Source: Buttiauxella brennerae ATCC 51605
Lineage (GTDB): Bacteria > Pseudomonadota > Gammaproteobacteria > Enterobacterales > Enterobacteriaceae
DNA: 64,000 nucleotides
Direction of reading: 5' to 3'
Assembly: GCF_001654925.1 (NCBI RefSeq)
Contig: NZ_LXER01000034.1
Span: 1-64,000 of the forward strand
The translations under genes were made by a program, and so were the position numbers. Below are positions 46,192 to 60,051 of this stretch, in pieces (positions within the stretch are counted from its first letter, which is position 1; the number at the start of each line of letters is the position of its first letter). The notes below the pieces were generated by a model. It was not told the origin of the DNA and ran no database searches. It worked only from the letters and a program-made list of their open reading frames with translations.

Positions 46192-48369
46192 ATGGCGTCA
46201 AAAATACCGCTGGCTCTTACGCTTTGTGGCGCAGCTTTATCCCTGCCTGCTACCGCACAGCAACAACCCGTCTGGCACGCGATTGCTTTTGGGCAATCAA
46301 CAGATGTTAACTTCTCGTCTAACGTCTTACCTGAAAAAGTGGGGGTGAATAACGTAACGATTGACGGCAAAAAGCTGGCAACCGCAGATTCAGCCGATCT
46401 TTCTAAACCCGTCACCATAGAAAGTCGTGGCGGAAAAATTGCTAACTCTCACGATGGATTAACGTTCTTCTATACCGCATTACCCGCCAGTAAGAATTTT
46501 GTCTTACAGGCAACGGTCACCGTCGATCAGTTTGGCCCTGAAAATGGCGCTAAACCCGCCGCTCAAGAAGGTGCCGGGATGTTAGTGAGGGATGTATTAG
46601 GTAATCCACGCCAGGAGCCGCTAAAAGAAGGCTACGAGGAATTCCCGGCGGCATCCAATATGGTGATGAATGCCATAATGACGCAGGATAAAAAGGACGC
46701 ATCACGAGTAAAAATGCAGGCTATTGCCCGCGATGGGATCACCCAACCCTGGGGAAATACCGGTTCGACCATTTCACGTAAAAGTTACGAGGAAGCGATT
46801 GATCTGAGCAAAGTGCCGACTTTCCGCATGAAGCTCGAGCGTACCAATGATGGGTTTGTAACTTCATGGGCTCCAGCCGGAAGCGATGCATGGGTTTCTG
46901 AAAATGTGAAACGCGCCGATATCATCACAAGCCAGGATAAAGGGCAGTACTACGTGGGTTTCTTTGCTTCCCGGAATGCCAAAATCACTGTTAGCGATGC
47001 GTCATTAGAAACGAGTGCGGCAAAAACCGTGGCATCCGCGCCGTTTGTCCCGAAAGCCTGGCCCGTGGTGATGCAAATCGCTTCCGGGCAAAAGAGTACC
47101 ACCAGCGATTATGTTGTGCAGGCGCGCGCCAACTACGACGGCAACTACACCGTGCGCCAAGACGAAGTTGTGATCGGTCAGGAAAAAGTGGCCAAGGCCG
47201 GGGAGATGTTCTCCCTCCCAACCACGATTAAAGATCAAACTCGTTTTACCGTCACCTTCACGCCAACCAGCGGGAAAGACAGAACACCGGTCAGCCAGAA
47301 CTTCGTTGTTGAGCAAGTCAAAAACAGGCAGGGTAATACGTTGTATGTCGCGCCAGATGGCACATCAAACAGTGACGGCTCAAAATCAGCACCACTAGAT
47401 TTGGCCAGCGCCATTACTCTCGTGGCTCCAGGCGGGAAAATCATTCTTGGAAGTGGTGAGTACCCACTTACTATCATTCCCACAGCTGACAGCGGCTTAA
47501 AAGGCAAACTGAAAACCCTCGAGGCTGATGGCAAAGTCGTGATTCGTGGCCTGTTACTGGATGGTAACTACTGGCACGTTAAAGGGGTTGAAGTCACCGA
47601 TAAGAGCCTGCGAGTGCAGGGCAGCCACAACCTGATCGAAGATATCATCGCTTACAAAAACGACGATACAGGCATTCAGATTTCATCTCCTGACAATGTT
47701 GGCCGCCCACTTTGGGCAAGCTACAACAAAGTCGTTAATGCCGAATCCTTCAGTAATGAAGATCCGGGCAAAATCAATGCTGATGGCTTTGCGGTGAAGA
47801 TGCGTGTGGGTGATGGCAACCGTCTTGAAGGATGCTATGCACACGACAATATTGATGATGGCTATGACCTGTTCAACAAGATTGAAGACGGTGCAAATGG
47901 CGTTGTGGTGATCGAGAACTCTATTGCCCGTAACAACACCAGCAACGGTTTCAAGCTGGGCGGGGAAGGGCAGCCTGTCGCACATGAAATCCACAACAGC
48001 ATCGCGATTGGTAACCATCTTGATGGTTTTACCGATAACTTTAACCCAGGCGCGTTGGTGGTGGCTAACAACGTTTCGGTTGATAACCAACGCTTTAACT
48101 ACATCTTCCGCCCAAGCCCTTACGGCAGTGCGGAAACTCAAGGTAAGTTCACCGATAACATTTCACTACGTAGCCAGGAAGGCAAATATGATGATGCGAT
48201 ATCTGGCCGCGTAGATAACAGCAACTATTTCATTCAGGATGGTAAAACGGTAAACAGCGAAGGTAAGCAGCTGAGTATAAAAGATTATCAGTCTTTGACG
48301 CTGCCAGTCCCGTTGCAACGTAATGCTGATGGTTCGTTCATCACGGGTGAGTTTCTGACAAAGCAGTAG
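46192..48369 (+). CDS. pelX: secreted pectate (exopolygalacturonate) lyase, PL9 family, PelX-like
   Basis: A 725-residue exported lyase. A signal peptide (MASKIPLALTL...PATA, residues 1-21) precedes a long N-terminal beta-rich region of about 370 residues and a C-terminal parallel beta-helix with PL9 motifs: LYVAPDGTSNSDGS, NADGFAVKM and NIDDGYDLFNK, which hold the calcium-binding aspartates and a catalytic-type lysine. Size and layout match Dickeya PelX, which releases unsaturated digalacturonate. ATG 46192 follows AAGGAG; an earlier in-frame ATG lacks a ribosome site. It lies between glmU and atpC. Confidence 0.88.
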   Translation: MASKIPLALTLCGAALSLPATAQQQPVWHAIAFGQSTDVNFSSNVLPEKVGVNNVTIDGKKLATADSADLSKPVTIESRGGKIANSHDGLTFFYTALPASKNFVLQATVTVDQFGPENGAKPAAQEGAGMLVRDVLGNPRQEPLKEGYEEFPAASNMVMNAIMTQDKKDASRVKMQAIARDGITQPWGNTGSTISRKSYEEAIDLSKVPTFRMKLERTNDGFVTSWAPAGSDAWVSENVKRADIITSQDKGQYYVGFFASRNAKITVSDASLETSAAKTVASAPFVPKAWPVVMQIASGQKSTTSDYVVQARANYDGNYTVRQDEVVIGQEKVAKAGEMFSLPTTIKDQTRFTVTFTPTSGKDRTPVSQNFVVEQVKNRQGNTLYVAPDGTSNSDGSKSAPLDLASAITLVAPGGKIILGSGEYPLTIIPTADSGLKGKLKTLEADGKVVIRGLLLDGNYWHVKGVEVTDKSLRVQGSHNLIEDIIAYKNDDTGIQISSPDNVGRPLWASYNKVVNAESFSNEDPGKINADGFAVKMRVGDGNRLEGCYAHDNIDDGYDLFNKIEDGANGVVVIENSIARNNTSNGFKLGGEGQPVAHEIHNSIAIGNHLDGFTDNFNPGALVVANNVSVDNQRFNYIFRPSPYGSAETQGKFTDNISLRSQEGKYDDAISGRVDNSNYFIQDGKTVNSEGKQLSIKDYQSLTLPVPLQRNADGSFITGEFLTKQ

Positions 48370-48386
48370 AATAGTTCAGACGAAAA

Positions 48387-48417
48387 AAATGCCAGTCAGG
48401 GAAACCTGGCTGGCATT
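48387..48417. terminator. bidirectional terminator, pelX and atp operon
   Basis: A 13-bp stem AATGCCAGTCAGG/CCTGGCTGGCATT (one mismatch) with loop GAAA. On the minus strand, the end of the atp operon, it is followed by seven T; on the plus strand by TTTGTCTTTT. Confidence 0.9.
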
Positions 48418-48436
48418 TGTCTTTTCAAGCAGGTAG

Positions 48437-48856
48437 TTACATCGCTTTTCTGGTCAACTCGATAACGCGAAGTTTCGCGATCGCCTTAGCCAGTTCAGCA
48501 GAAGCCTGAGCGTAGTCCACATCACCGTGGGAACTATGGATGCGCTCTTCCGCTTTACGCTTCGCTTCCAGGGCTCGAGCTTCGTCGAGGTCCTGACCAC
48601 GAATTGCGGTATCGGCCAGCACGGTAACCGTGCCAGGCTGCACTTCCATCACACCACCAGACAAGTAGATATACTCTTCATGTCCGTGCTGTTTAACGAT
48701 GCGGATCATACCAGGCTTAATGGCGGTGAGCAGCGGGGCGTGGCCAGGAAAAATACCCAGCTCACCTTCGCTACCCGTTACCTGGATCTTCTCAACCAGA
48801 CCGGAGAACATTTGGCTCTCCGCGCTGACGACGTCCAGGTGATAAGTCATTGCCAT
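48437..48856 (-). CDS. atpC: ATP synthase epsilon subunit
   Basis: A 139-residue F1 subunit that sits on the rotor and can inhibit hydrolysis; same length as E. coli. An N-terminal beta-sandwich (YHLDVVSAE...[13 protein letters not shown]) is followed by two C-terminal helices. It is the last gene of the atp operon, 20 bases after atpD. Confidence 0.97.
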   Translation of the reverse strand: MAMTYHLDVVSAESQMFSGLVEKIQVTGSEGELGIFPGHAPLLTAIKPGMIRIVKQHGHEEYIYLSGGVMEVQPGTVTVLADTAIRGQDLDEARALEAKRKAEERIHSSHGDVDYAQASAELAKAIAKLRVIELTRKAM

Positions 48857-48876
48857 GTCACCCTCCGATTAAGGCG

Positions 48877-51151
<2,275 letters not shown>

Positions 51152-51201
51152 GAGCTTCTCCTCAATGCCTTGCGGCTTGCCCTAAGACAAGCCGCCAGAC
51201 T

Positions 51202-52743
51202 TTACCAGGACTGAGTTGCTTTGAAGGAATCGAGGATGCCTTTCAGCTTCGCTTCGATTTCGTCGTTGTAGCCACCAGATTGGTTGATTTCTTGCATCAG
51301 TGGAGCATGGTCACGGTCAACGTAAGCCAGCAGAGCGGCTTCGAAGCTACCGATTTTAGCCAGTTCCACATCTTCGAGGTAACCACGTTCAGCAGCGAAC
51401 AGAACCAGAGACTGCTGCGCAACAGACATCGGCGCATATTGTTTCTGTTTCAGGAGCTCGGTCACTTTCTGACCATGGCTCAACTGCTTACGGGTCGCAT
51501 CGTCAAGGTCAGATGCAAACTGAGAGAACGCAGCCAGTTCACGATACTGTGCCAGAGCGGTACGGATACCACCGGACAGTTTTTTCATGATCTTGGTCTG
51601 AGCAGCACCACCAACACGAGATACGGAGATACCCGGGTTAACCGCAGGACGAATACCGGCGTTAAACAGTGTTGATTCCAGGAAGATCTGACCATCGGTA
51701 ATAGAAATTACGTTGGTCGGAACGAACGCGGAAACGTCACCCGCTTGCGTTTCGATAATCGGAAGCGCAGTCAGGGAACCTGTTTTGCCTTTCACTTCAC
51801 CCTTAGTGAATGCTTCAACGTAATCAGCGTTTACACGCGCAGCACGTTCCAGCAAACGGGAGTGGAGATAGAATACGTCGCCTGGGTAAGCTTCACGACC
51901 TGGTGGACGACGAAGCAGCAGGGAAATCTGACGATAAGCAACAGCCTGTTTGGACAGGTCATCATAAATGATCAGTGCATCTTCACCACGGTCACGGAAG
52001 TATTCACCCATCGCGCAACCGGAGTACGGTGCCAGGTATTGCAGTGCAGCAGATTCTGATGCAGTTGCAACAACAACGATAGTGTTAGCCAGTGCGCCGT
52101 GCTCTTCCAGTTTACGAACCACGTTAGAGATAGTGGACGCTTTCTGGCCGATAGCAACGTAGATACATTTGATGCCTGAATCACGCTGGTTGATGATGGC
52201 GTCGATTGCCAGAGCAGTTTTACCTGTCTGACGGTCACCGATGATAAGTTCACGCTGACCACGACCGATTGGGATCATGGCATCGACGGACTTATAACCA
52301 GTCTGTACAGGCTGGTCTACGGACTGACGTTCGATTACGCCTGGTGCGATCGCTTCAACGGCAGCAAAACCGTCATGCTCAAGCGGACCTTTACCATCGA
52401 TTGGTGCACCCAGGGTGTTCACCACGCGACCCAGCAGGCCACGGCCTACCGGTACTTCAAGAATACGGCCAGTACACTTAACTTTCATGCCTTCGGCAAG
52501 GTCAGCATACGGACCCATAACTACTGCACCTACAGAGTCGCGCTCGAGGTTCAGTGCAATAGCGTAACGGTTTCCCGGAAGGGAAATCATCTCACCCTGC
52601 ATAACATCGGCCAGGCCGTGTACGCGGATGATACCGTCACTTACAGAAACGATTGTACCTTCGTTGTGAGCCTCGCTCACAACACTGAACTGAGCAATGC
52701 GCTGCTTGATCAGTTCGCTGATTTCGGTGGAATTCAGTTGCAT
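51202..52743 (-). CDS. atpA: ATP synthase alpha subunit
   Basis: The 513-residue regulatory nucleotide-binding F1 subunit, same length as E. coli. P loop [11 protein letters not shown] and the [15 protein letters not shown] region with the arginine finger downstream are intact. It is 12 bases after atpH and 50 before atpG. Confidence 0.98.
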   Translation of the reverse strand: MQLNSTEISELIKQRIAQFSVVSEAHNEGTIVSVSDGIIRVHGLADVMQGEMISLPGNRYAIALNLERDSVGAVVMGPYADLAEGMKVKCTGRILEVPVGRGLLGRVVNTLGAPIDGKGPLEHDGFAAVEAIAPGVIERQSVDQPVQTGYKSVDAMIPIGRGQRELIIGDRQTGKTALAIDAIINQRDSGIKCIYVAIGQKASTISNVVRKLEEHGALANTIVVVATASESAALQYLAPYSGCAMGEYFRDRGEDALIIYDDLSKQAVAYRQISLLLRRPPGREAYPGDVFYLHSRLLERAARVNADYVEAFTKGEVKGKTGSLTALPIIETQAGDVSAFVPTNVISITDGQIFLESTLFNAGIRPAVNPGISVSRVGGAAQTKIMKKLSGGIRTALAQYRELAAFSQFASDLDDATRKQLSHGQKVTELLKQKQYAPMSVAQQSLVLFAAERGYLEDVELAKIGSFEAALLAYVDRDHAPLMQEINQSGGYNDEIEAKLKGILDSFKATQSW

Positions 52744-52755
52744 GCTCCAGTCCCC

Positions 52756-53289
52756 TTAAGACTGCAAGACGTCTGTCAGGCGATCAAGACGGCCGCGTAC
52801 GCTGCCATCAATAACCATATCACCTGCGCGGATAATGACACCCGCTATTACAGACTTGTCAATTTTGCAATTCAGCTTAACTTTGCGTGACAGACGTTTT
52901 TCCATCGCGGCGCTGATTTTCGAAAGCTGTTCTTCGTTTAATGCGCTTGCAGAAGTCACTTCGACTTCAACGGTAGCCTCCTGGGCTGCGCGCAATTGAA
53001 CGAATTGCTCAAGAACATCAGGAAGAACTTTCAGACGCCCATTTTCAGCCATCACCTTAATCAGGTTTTGGCCGTTGGCGTCTAGCTGGTCACCACAGAT
53101 GGAGATAAACGACGCAGAGAGAGTATCCGGTGCTAATGCGCCGGAAAGAAGCTCTGCTATTTGTTCGTTTTTAGACACCTCAGCGGCGAAACCCAGCATA
53201 TGCTGCCAGTTATCAACGCTTTGGTGCTCGACGGCAAAGTCAAAAGCTGCTTTGGCGTAGGGGCGAGCTACAGTTACAAATTCAGACAT
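52756..53289 (-). CDS. atpH: ATP synthase delta subunit
   Basis: The 177-residue peripheral-stalk subunit that joins F1 to subunit b; same length as E. coli. The N-terminal helical bundle starts [19 protein letters not shown] and the C-terminal part contains [20 protein letters not shown]. Confidence 0.97.
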   Translation of the reverse strand: MSEFVTVARPYAKAAFDFAVEHQSVDNWQHMLGFAAEVSKNEQIAELLSGALAPDTLSASFISICGDQLDANGQNLIKVMAENGRLKVLPDVLEQFVQLRAAQEATVEVEVTSASALNEEQLSKISAAMEKRLSRKVKLNCKIDKSVIAGVIIRAGDMVIDGSVRGRLDRLTDVLQS

Positions 53290-53303
53290 CAGCCCCTCCC
53301 TCC

Positions 53304-53774
53304 TTACAGTTCAGCGACCAGTTTATCAACGATGTCGCTGTTAGCAGCTTCATCCACGGAACGTTCAATGATCTTCTCGGCACCGGCGATAGCCAGCAGA
53401 GCCACTTGCTTACGCAGTTCTTCACGAGCGCGTTTACGCTCTGCGTCGATTTCTGCCTGAGCCTGTGCAACGATTTTGTCACGTTCCTGCTCTGCCTCGG
53501 TTTTAGCTTCATCAAGGATCTGAGCGCGGCGTTTGTTCGCCTGCTCGATAATCACTTGAGCTTCACCTTTGGCTTTTTTCAGCTGGTCGGTCGCGTTGGC
53601 CTGTGCAAGGTCAAGGTCCTTTTTGGCACGTTCTGCAGAAGAGAGACCGTCAGCAATTTCTTTTTGACGTTTCTCGATGGCAGCCATAATTGGCGGCCAT
53701 ACGTACTTCATACAGAACAGAACAAATAGGACAAACGCGATGGCCTGGCCGAGGATTGTTGCGTTAAGATTCAC
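53304..53774 (-). CDS. atpF: ATP synthase subunit b
   Basis: The 156-residue peripheral-stalk protein: one N-terminal membrane helix (residues about 5-25) followed by a long charged coiled coil. Same length as E. coli. It is 14 bases upstream of atpH. Confidence 0.97.
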   Translation of the reverse strand: MNLNATILGQAIAFVLFVLFCMKYVWPPIMAAIEKRQKEIADGLSSAERAKKDLDLAQANATDQLKKAKGEAQVIIEQANKRRAQILDEAKTEAEQERDKIVAQAQAEIDAERKRAREELRKQVALLAIAGAEKIIERSVDEAANSDIVDKLVAEL

Positions 53775-53824
53775 AGCACAATGCCTCTTTGTTAGTTAAC
53801 GTTCTGATATTGCTTGGTATCTTA

Positions 53825-54093
<269 letters not shown>

Positions 54094-54123
54094 TCAGTTA
54101 AAACACAGTAGTGGTAAGTAAAA

Positions 54124-55331
<1,208 letters not shown>

Positions 55332-55949
55332 GGCGTATCCTAACTCCTGCTCCCTTCGGGGTATGTCGCGCTGGTATAAAACTGCCTTTACGACTTTGAG
55401 TCAAGCCTCAAAAAGCGAGCAAATTATACGGTGCGGCCCCGTGATTTCAAACAATAAGTAGCAAAAAGGTGAACAAATGTTTAAATATTTTCCCGCAGGG
55501 TTATTTTTAAACATTTACTGAATACCGGTTATTTTCAAAAAAACTGCAAACAACCGAAATAACCGCATAATAAAGCGTGCACCAGATCACAAATCAAACA
55601 TCTCACAGGCTTTATGCATTTGTCTGCCTCATAAAGTGCGAAACACAGATGCCTGATAAATAAGCTGATTACTGTCTACTCTATTTAAAATAGCCGTAAA
55701 CATCATTAAAACAACTCATTGACATTTTTATTAATATTTTAACATTCATCTGTGTCTGCTACCTGCAAAATATTTAGCAGGGTTATATTTTCATTGTTGA
55801 CTACTTTTAAAATCAGCAACGCTCGTCGCGTTAAAAACTCAAGGCCGTGAAGTTAAGATTGCGTTAAATGTAACCAGAGATTTCAGGCTTTTTACTTCCT
55901 ATTTTTAACGTTCTCGAAACAATCCTTTCTAGCCTTTTTTTGATAAATA
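55332..55949. other. 618-bp AT-rich region between atpI and rsmG
   Basis: No gene is supported. The atp promoter lies at the atpI end (listed separately). The other 500 bases are very AT-rich with runs of A and T and several TTTAAA-like tracts, plus a pair of TGTGA-type half sites on the minus strand near 55584-55605. A gap of this size is also found here in E. coli. Confidence 0.6.
55423..55450 (-). promoter_or_regulatory. main promoter of the atp operon
   Basis: On the minus strand -35 TTGAAA (55445-55450), 16-base spacer with GGGGCCGCACCG, and -10 TATAAT (55423-55428). The sequence matches the E. coli atpI promoter almost base for base. Confidence 0.88.
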
Positions 55950-56573
55950 TTAAGTTTTGTTTGGTTTAATCTTCACCAAATGTCGTTCGCCATCAAGCTC
56001 TGGCACCTGCAAACGAATCACCTCTTCAACCTCAAACTCCGCTGGCAAGGCTGCTATTTCATCATCCGGGCGTAAACCCTTGAGTGCATAGAAACGGCCG
56101 TTCTCAGCTGGCAGATGTTTACACCACGTCACCATGTCGTTCATCGAGGCGAATGCACGGCTGATGACACCATCAAATGGCGGTTGTGCAGGAAACTCTT
56201 CAACACGACTTTGCACAGGCGTGATGTTCTCAAGGTGAAGTTCATGCTGAACCTGGCGCAGGAAGCGCACACGCTTACCAAGGCTGTCTAACAAAGTGAA
56301 ATGCGAGTCTGGTCGCACAATTGCGAGTGGAATACCCGGTAAACCCGGCCCTGTTCCCACATCGATAAAACGCGATCCCTGCAAATGTGGTTCAACAACG
56401 ATGCTGTCGAGAATATGGCGCACCAACATGTCTTCAGGAAGACGCACGGAAGTCAGGTTGTATGCTTTGTTCCATTTGTGGAGCAGTTCAACATAGCCAA
56501 CCAATTGTTGTTTCTGGTTTTCTGGCAACGTAATGCCTGCGCTATTCAGCAGGCGATTCAGTTTGTTAAGCAC
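55950..56573 (-). CDS. rsmG: 16S rRNA (guanine-527-N7) methyltransferase RsmG
   Basis: A 207-residue SAM-dependent methyltransferase (formerly GidB) acting on G527 of 16S rRNA; loss gives low-level streptomycin resistance. The SAM motif [16 protein letters not shown] and [12 protein letters not shown] are intact. GTG 56573 gives LNKLNRLL and exactly the E. coli length; ATGs at 56588 and 56591 are alternatives but have no ribosome site and adjoin a terminator T tract. Confidence 0.93.
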   Translation of the reverse strand: MLNKLNRLLNSAGITLPENQKQQLVGYVELLHKWNKAYNLTSVRLPEDMLVRHILDSIVVEPHLQGSRFIDVGTGPGLPGIPLAIVRPDSHFTLLDSLGKRVRFLRQVQHELHLENITPVQSRVEEFPAQPPFDGVISRAFASMNDMVTWCKHLPAENGRFYALKGLRPDDEIAALPAEFEVEEVIRLQVPELDGERHLVKIKPNKT

Positions 56574-56593
56574 GGTGGTATTACCCATCAATC

Positions 56594-56621
56594 AAAAAAA
56601 GGGGCCAGGATATCCTGGCCC
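56594..56621 (-). terminator. terminator-like hairpin between mnmG and rsmG
   Basis: On the minus strand a 9-bp stem GGGCCAGGA/TCCTGGCCC is followed by CTTTTTTT. It lies in the 61-bp gap within the presumed mnmG-rsmG operon, so it would attenuate rather than prevent rsmG transcription unless rsmG has its own promoter. Confidence 0.75.
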
Positions 56622-56634
56622 TGGAATGTATGCA

Positions 56635-58524
56635 TCAGGCGCTACGGCGTAGCAGGCCTTGTTTTTTTAACCAGACAAGCAGAATGGAAATCGCTGCTGG
56701 TGTTACCCCTGAAATACGCGATGCCTGCCCTATTGAAACAGGCTTATGATCGTTAAGCTTGGCGATCACTTCGTTAGAAAGACCACTCACCTGGCGATAA
56801 TCGAGCGTTGCAGGCAACAACGTGTTTTCGTTACGTTGTTGTTTTTCAATCTCTTCTTGCTGGCGAACGATGTAGCCTTCGTATTTGACCTGAATTTCCA
56901 CCTGCTCAGCAGATTGCGGATCTTCAAGGCCCGGTGCGAACACGGACAATTGCATCATCTCAGCATAGGTCATTTCTGGTCGACGCAGCAGATCTTCACC
57001 ATTTGCTTCACGAGAAAGAGGTGCGCTTAACTTCGCATTCACTTCTTCGACGCTTTCAGAGTGAGGATGCAGCCAGATGTCTTTCAGGCGCTGGCGTTCA
57101 AGTTCAATGCTTTCCAGCTTTTCGTTGAAGCGTGCCCAACGCTCGTCATCCACCAGCCCCATTTCACGGCCAGCAGCTGTTAAACGCAGATCTGCGTTGT
57201 CTTCACGCAGCATCAGGCGGTATTCAGCACGTGAGGTGAACATGCGGTACGGTTCTTTGGTACCGAGGGTGCAAAGATCGTCGACCAGTACGCCAAGGTA
57301 TGCTTGATCACGACGTGGGGCCCAACCCTCTTTCTCCGCAGAGAAACGCGCGGCATTCAGACCCGCCAGCAAGCCTTGTGCCGCAGCTTCTTCGTAACCG
57401 GTGGTACCGTTAATTTGGCCTGCAAAGAATAGCCCCTCGATGTACTTACTTTCCAGCGTTGGTTTCAGATCACGAGGATCGAAGAAATCGTATTCGATAG
57501 CATAGCCTGGACGCACGATCTTCGCGTTTTCCATGCCTTCCATCGAACGGACAATCTGCATCTGAACATCAAACGGCAGGCTGGTGGAGATACCGTTCGG
57601 GTAGATTTCGTTGCTGGTTAGCCCTTCAGGCTCGAGGAAAATTTGGTGCTGGTTGCGGTCAGCAAAGCGCATCACTTTGTCTTCGATAGACGGGCAATAA
57701 CGTGGCCCAATCCCTTCGATAACGCCTGCGTACATCGGGCTGCGATCGAGGTTATTACGAATAACGTCATGCGTTTTTTCGTTGGTATGCGTGATGTAAC
57801 ACGGCACTTGCGCAGGGTGTTGATTCACATTTCCCATGAACGAGAACACCGGCATTGGGTTATCGCCATGCTGCTTTGCAAGTACGCTGAAATCGATGGT
57901 GCGTGCGTCGATACGTGGTGGTGTGCCTGTTTTCAGGCGACTGACACGAAGTGGCAGTTCACGCAGACGACGTGAAAGCGAAATGGATGGCGGATCGCCT
58001 GCACGGCCACCGCTGTAGTTATCCAGTCCGATATGAATTTTGCCATCCAGGAACGTTCCGACAGTCAGTACCACGGATTTTGCACGGAACTTCAAGCCCA
58101 TTTGCGTGACAGCACCGACAACGCGATCGTTCTCGACAATCAGATCTTCAACAGCCTGCTGGAAGATCATCAGATTGGGCTGGTTTTCCAGCGCAGTGCG
58201 TACCGCCTGACGGTAAAGCACTCGGTCTGCCTGAGCACGAGTAGCCCGTACTGCAGGGCCTTTGCTCGCGTTTAGTATCCTAAACTGGATGCCTGCATGG
58301 TCGATAGCTTTTGCCATCAAACCGCCTAAAGCGTCCACTTCTTTAACCAGATGTCCCTTGCCAATACCACCGATCGCTGGGTTGCAAGACATTTGCCCTA
58401 ACGTGTCGATATTGTGAGTCAAAAGAAGGGTTTGCTGGCCCATCCGTGCAGCGGCCATTGCAGCCTCGGTGCCTGCATGACCCCCGCCAATGATGATGAC
58501 GTCAAAAGGATCTGGATAAAACAT
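56635..58524 (-). CDS. mnmG: tRNA uridine-5-carboxymethylaminomethyl synthesis enzyme MnmG
   Basis: A 629-residue FAD protein (GidA) that forms the tRNA-modifying complex with MnmE. The N-terminal FAD motif [19 protein letters not shown], the GCNPAIGG-type [15 protein letters not shown] loop with the conserved cysteine, and a helical C-terminal domain are intact. Same length as E. coli. Transcription runs away from oriC, where its promoter region lies. Confidence 0.98.
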   Translation of the reverse strand: MFYPDPFDVIIIGGGHAGTEAAMAAARMGQQTLLLTHNIDTLGQMSCNPAIGGIGKGHLVKEVDALGGLMAKAIDHAGIQFRILNASKGPAVRATRAQADRVLYRQAVRTALENQPNLMIFQQAVEDLIVENDRVVGAVTQMGLKFRAKSVVLTVGTFLDGKIHIGLDNYSGGRAGDPPSISLSRRLRELPLRVSRLKTGTPPRIDARTIDFSVLAKQHGDNPMPVFSFMGNVNQHPAQVPCYITHTNEKTHDVIRNNLDRSPMYAGVIEGIGPRYCPSIEDKVMRFADRNQHQIFLEPEGLTSNEIYPNGISTSLPFDVQMQIVRSMEGMENAKIVRPGYAIEYDFFDPRDLKPTLESKYIEGLFFAGQINGTTGYEEAAAQGLLAGLNAARFSAEKEGWAPRRDQAYLGVLVDDLCTLGTKEPYRMFTSRAEYRLMLREDNADLRLTAAGREMGLVDDERWARFNEKLESIELERQRLKDIWLHPHSESVEEVNAKLSAPLSREANGEDLLRRPEMTYAEMMQLSVFAPGLEDPQSAEQVEIQVKYEGYIVRQQEEIEKQQRNENTLLPATLDYRQVSGLSNEVIAKLNDHKPVSIGQASRISGVTPAAISILLVWLKKQGLLRRSA

Positions 58525-58629
58525 GGTACTGCCTCACGGTTTTGCAAATGGGGGATGACTGATTCCCGGGGTTGGCGATTCTACTTAACTTTAGCCTTTC
58601 GAGAAAGCCTTGGGATCACCGGTAATTAA

Positions 58630-58885
58630 AAGAAGATCTTTTTTATTTAAAGATCTCTTTATTATGATCTCTTATTAGGATCGGCATGTTCTGTGGATAA
58701 GCGCTTTTATGGTAAAGAGATCAAGCGATTAAGAAGGATCGTTAGCTGTGAATGATCGGTGATCCTACGCAGTATAAGCTGGGATCAAAACAGGTACTTA
58801 TGCACAACTCAAAAAGTGAACAGGAGTTGTTATTGGGATAACTACTGCTTAACCCAAGGTTTTAAGCATACTTATACACAGATAA
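58630..58885. other. oriC: chromosomal replication origin oriC
   Basis: Between mnmG and mioC. Three AT-rich 13-mers of the unwinding element start with GATCT: 58635-58647, 58652-58664 and 58666-58678. DnaA boxes: R1 TGTGGATAA (58692-58700, perfect), R5/M TGTGAATGA (58747-58755), R2 TTATGCACA (58798-58806), R3-like TTGGGATAA (58833-58841) and R4 TTATACACA (58872-58880). R1 to R4 spacing (180 bases) is as in E. coli. About eleven GATC sites support SeqA/Dam control. The remaining gap (58525-58629) shows nothing further. Confidence 0.96.
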
Positions 58886-58896
58886 AAGTGAGATCT

Positions 58897-59346
58897 TTAC
58901 AAATCCTGGAGTAAATTCTTCCATGATCCGACCCAAATCTCGGCTGGATCTTCAGGAATATCGTGATCAAGGATGTTCACTTTCAGTAAAGAGCCAATTC
59001 TTTTAGCTCCGCACTCGGTCAAAAGGGTGTCGAGTTTCTCTATCGCGCCACAAAAAGTGTCGTATTCACGACTACCAATCCCGACCGCACCATAATGAAG
59101 AGCACTCAGATCTGGACGTTCTTCATTTATAGCATCGAAGAGAGGTTGCAGATTTTCAGGAAGATCCCCAGCCCCATGAGTAGAAGAGACAATCAGCCAA
59201 ATTCCACTGGTTTGCAGATCTTCTAACAGTGGCCCATGCAGCGTTTGGGTCGTAAAACCCGCCTCATCGAGCTTTTCAGCTAAATGTTCAGCGACATATT
59301 CGGCACTGCCCAGGGTACTGCCGCTAATCAGAGTAACTTCTGTCAT
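58897..59346 (-). CDS. mioC: flavodoxin-like protein MioC
   Basis: A 149-residue FMN-binding flavodoxin-like protein implicated in biotin synthase activity in E. coli (147 residues there). The phosphate-binding loop is SGSTLGSAEYVAEHL and the second FMN loop VSSTHGAGDLP. It is transcribed towards oriC, and its transcript can enter the origin. Confidence 0.94.
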   Translation of the reverse strand: MTEVTLISGSTLGSAEYVAEHLAEKLDEAGFTTQTLHGPLLEDLQTSGIWLIVSSTHGAGDLPENLQPLFDAINEERPDLSALHYGAVGIGSREYDTFCGAIEKLDTLLTECGAKRIGSLLKVNILDHDIPEDPAEIWVGSWKNLLQDL

Positions 59347-59406
59347 TGCGATCCCACCTTTTCGAAACGATGGGCATTGTACGCTGTGTAAGGCCTGCGA
59401 TCTACC

Positions 59407-59415
59407 TGTGGATAA
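59407..59415. promoter_or_regulatory. DnaA box in the mioC promoter region
   Basis: TGTGGATAA, a perfect DnaA box, lies 61 bases upstream of mioC. In E. coli DnaA represses mioC through a box in the same place. Confidence 0.75.
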
Positions 59416-59436
59416 TATGGGTATTAAAAATAACCC

Positions 59437-59895
59437 TCAGGGCTTGATGGTGCGCATGATCGGGTTCTGGAGGGAGATCAGTGTTTCGGTGGACTGAATT
59501 TCATCAATTGTTTGGATCTTGTTGATAAGTACCTGCTGCAAGGCATCTATGGATCGGCACATCACCTTAATAAAGATGCTGTAGTGGCCCGTGGTGTAAT
59601 ACGCCTCGGTGACTTCTTCGAGACTTTCAAGTTTTGCCAGTGCAGAAGGGTAGTCCTTCGCACTCTTTAAGATGATGCCGATAAAACAGCAAACGTCGTA
59701 ACCCAGCTGTTTAGGGCTGATATCGATTCGTGCGCCAGTAATGATCCCCGCCTGTTTCATTTTCTCGACACGGACATGGATTGTGCCCGGGCTAACACTG
59801 AATTGTTTAGCCAGTTCTGCGTATGCCGTACGGGCATTTGCCATTAAAGCGTCAAGAATGCCGCGATCGAGATTGTCGATCTGATAATTATCCAT
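59437..59895 (-). CDS. asnC: asparagine-responsive regulator AsnC (Lrp family)
   Basis: A 152-residue Lrp/AsnC-family regulator with an N-terminal helix-turn-helix (YAELAKQFSVSPGTIHVRVEKMKQAG, in two adjoining parts) and a C-terminal RAM ligand domain. It activates the divergent asnA gene unless asparagine is present. ATG 59895 is preferred, eight bases after AGGA; the preceding GTG codon would add one residue. Confidence 0.95.
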   Translation of the reverse strand: MDNYQIDNLDRGILDALMANARTAYAELAKQFSVSPGTIHVRVEKMKQAGIITGARIDISPKQLGYDVCCFIGIILKSAKDYPSALAKLESLEEVTEAYYTTGHYSIFIKVMCRSIDALQQVLINKIQTIDEIQSTETLISLQNPIMRTIKP

Positions 59896-60051
59896 CACTT
59901 TTTCCTATGATTAGTAACGATACTTCAGAATTTATAGCCTTAAATTAGTCGATTGAAAACCAGTACGGCTTTTTTATTGTTGATTATTGAATGTTATGCC
60001 GTGTTTGTTGCTTAATCATCGACAGTAAAACAACACAATAAAGAGAAAACC

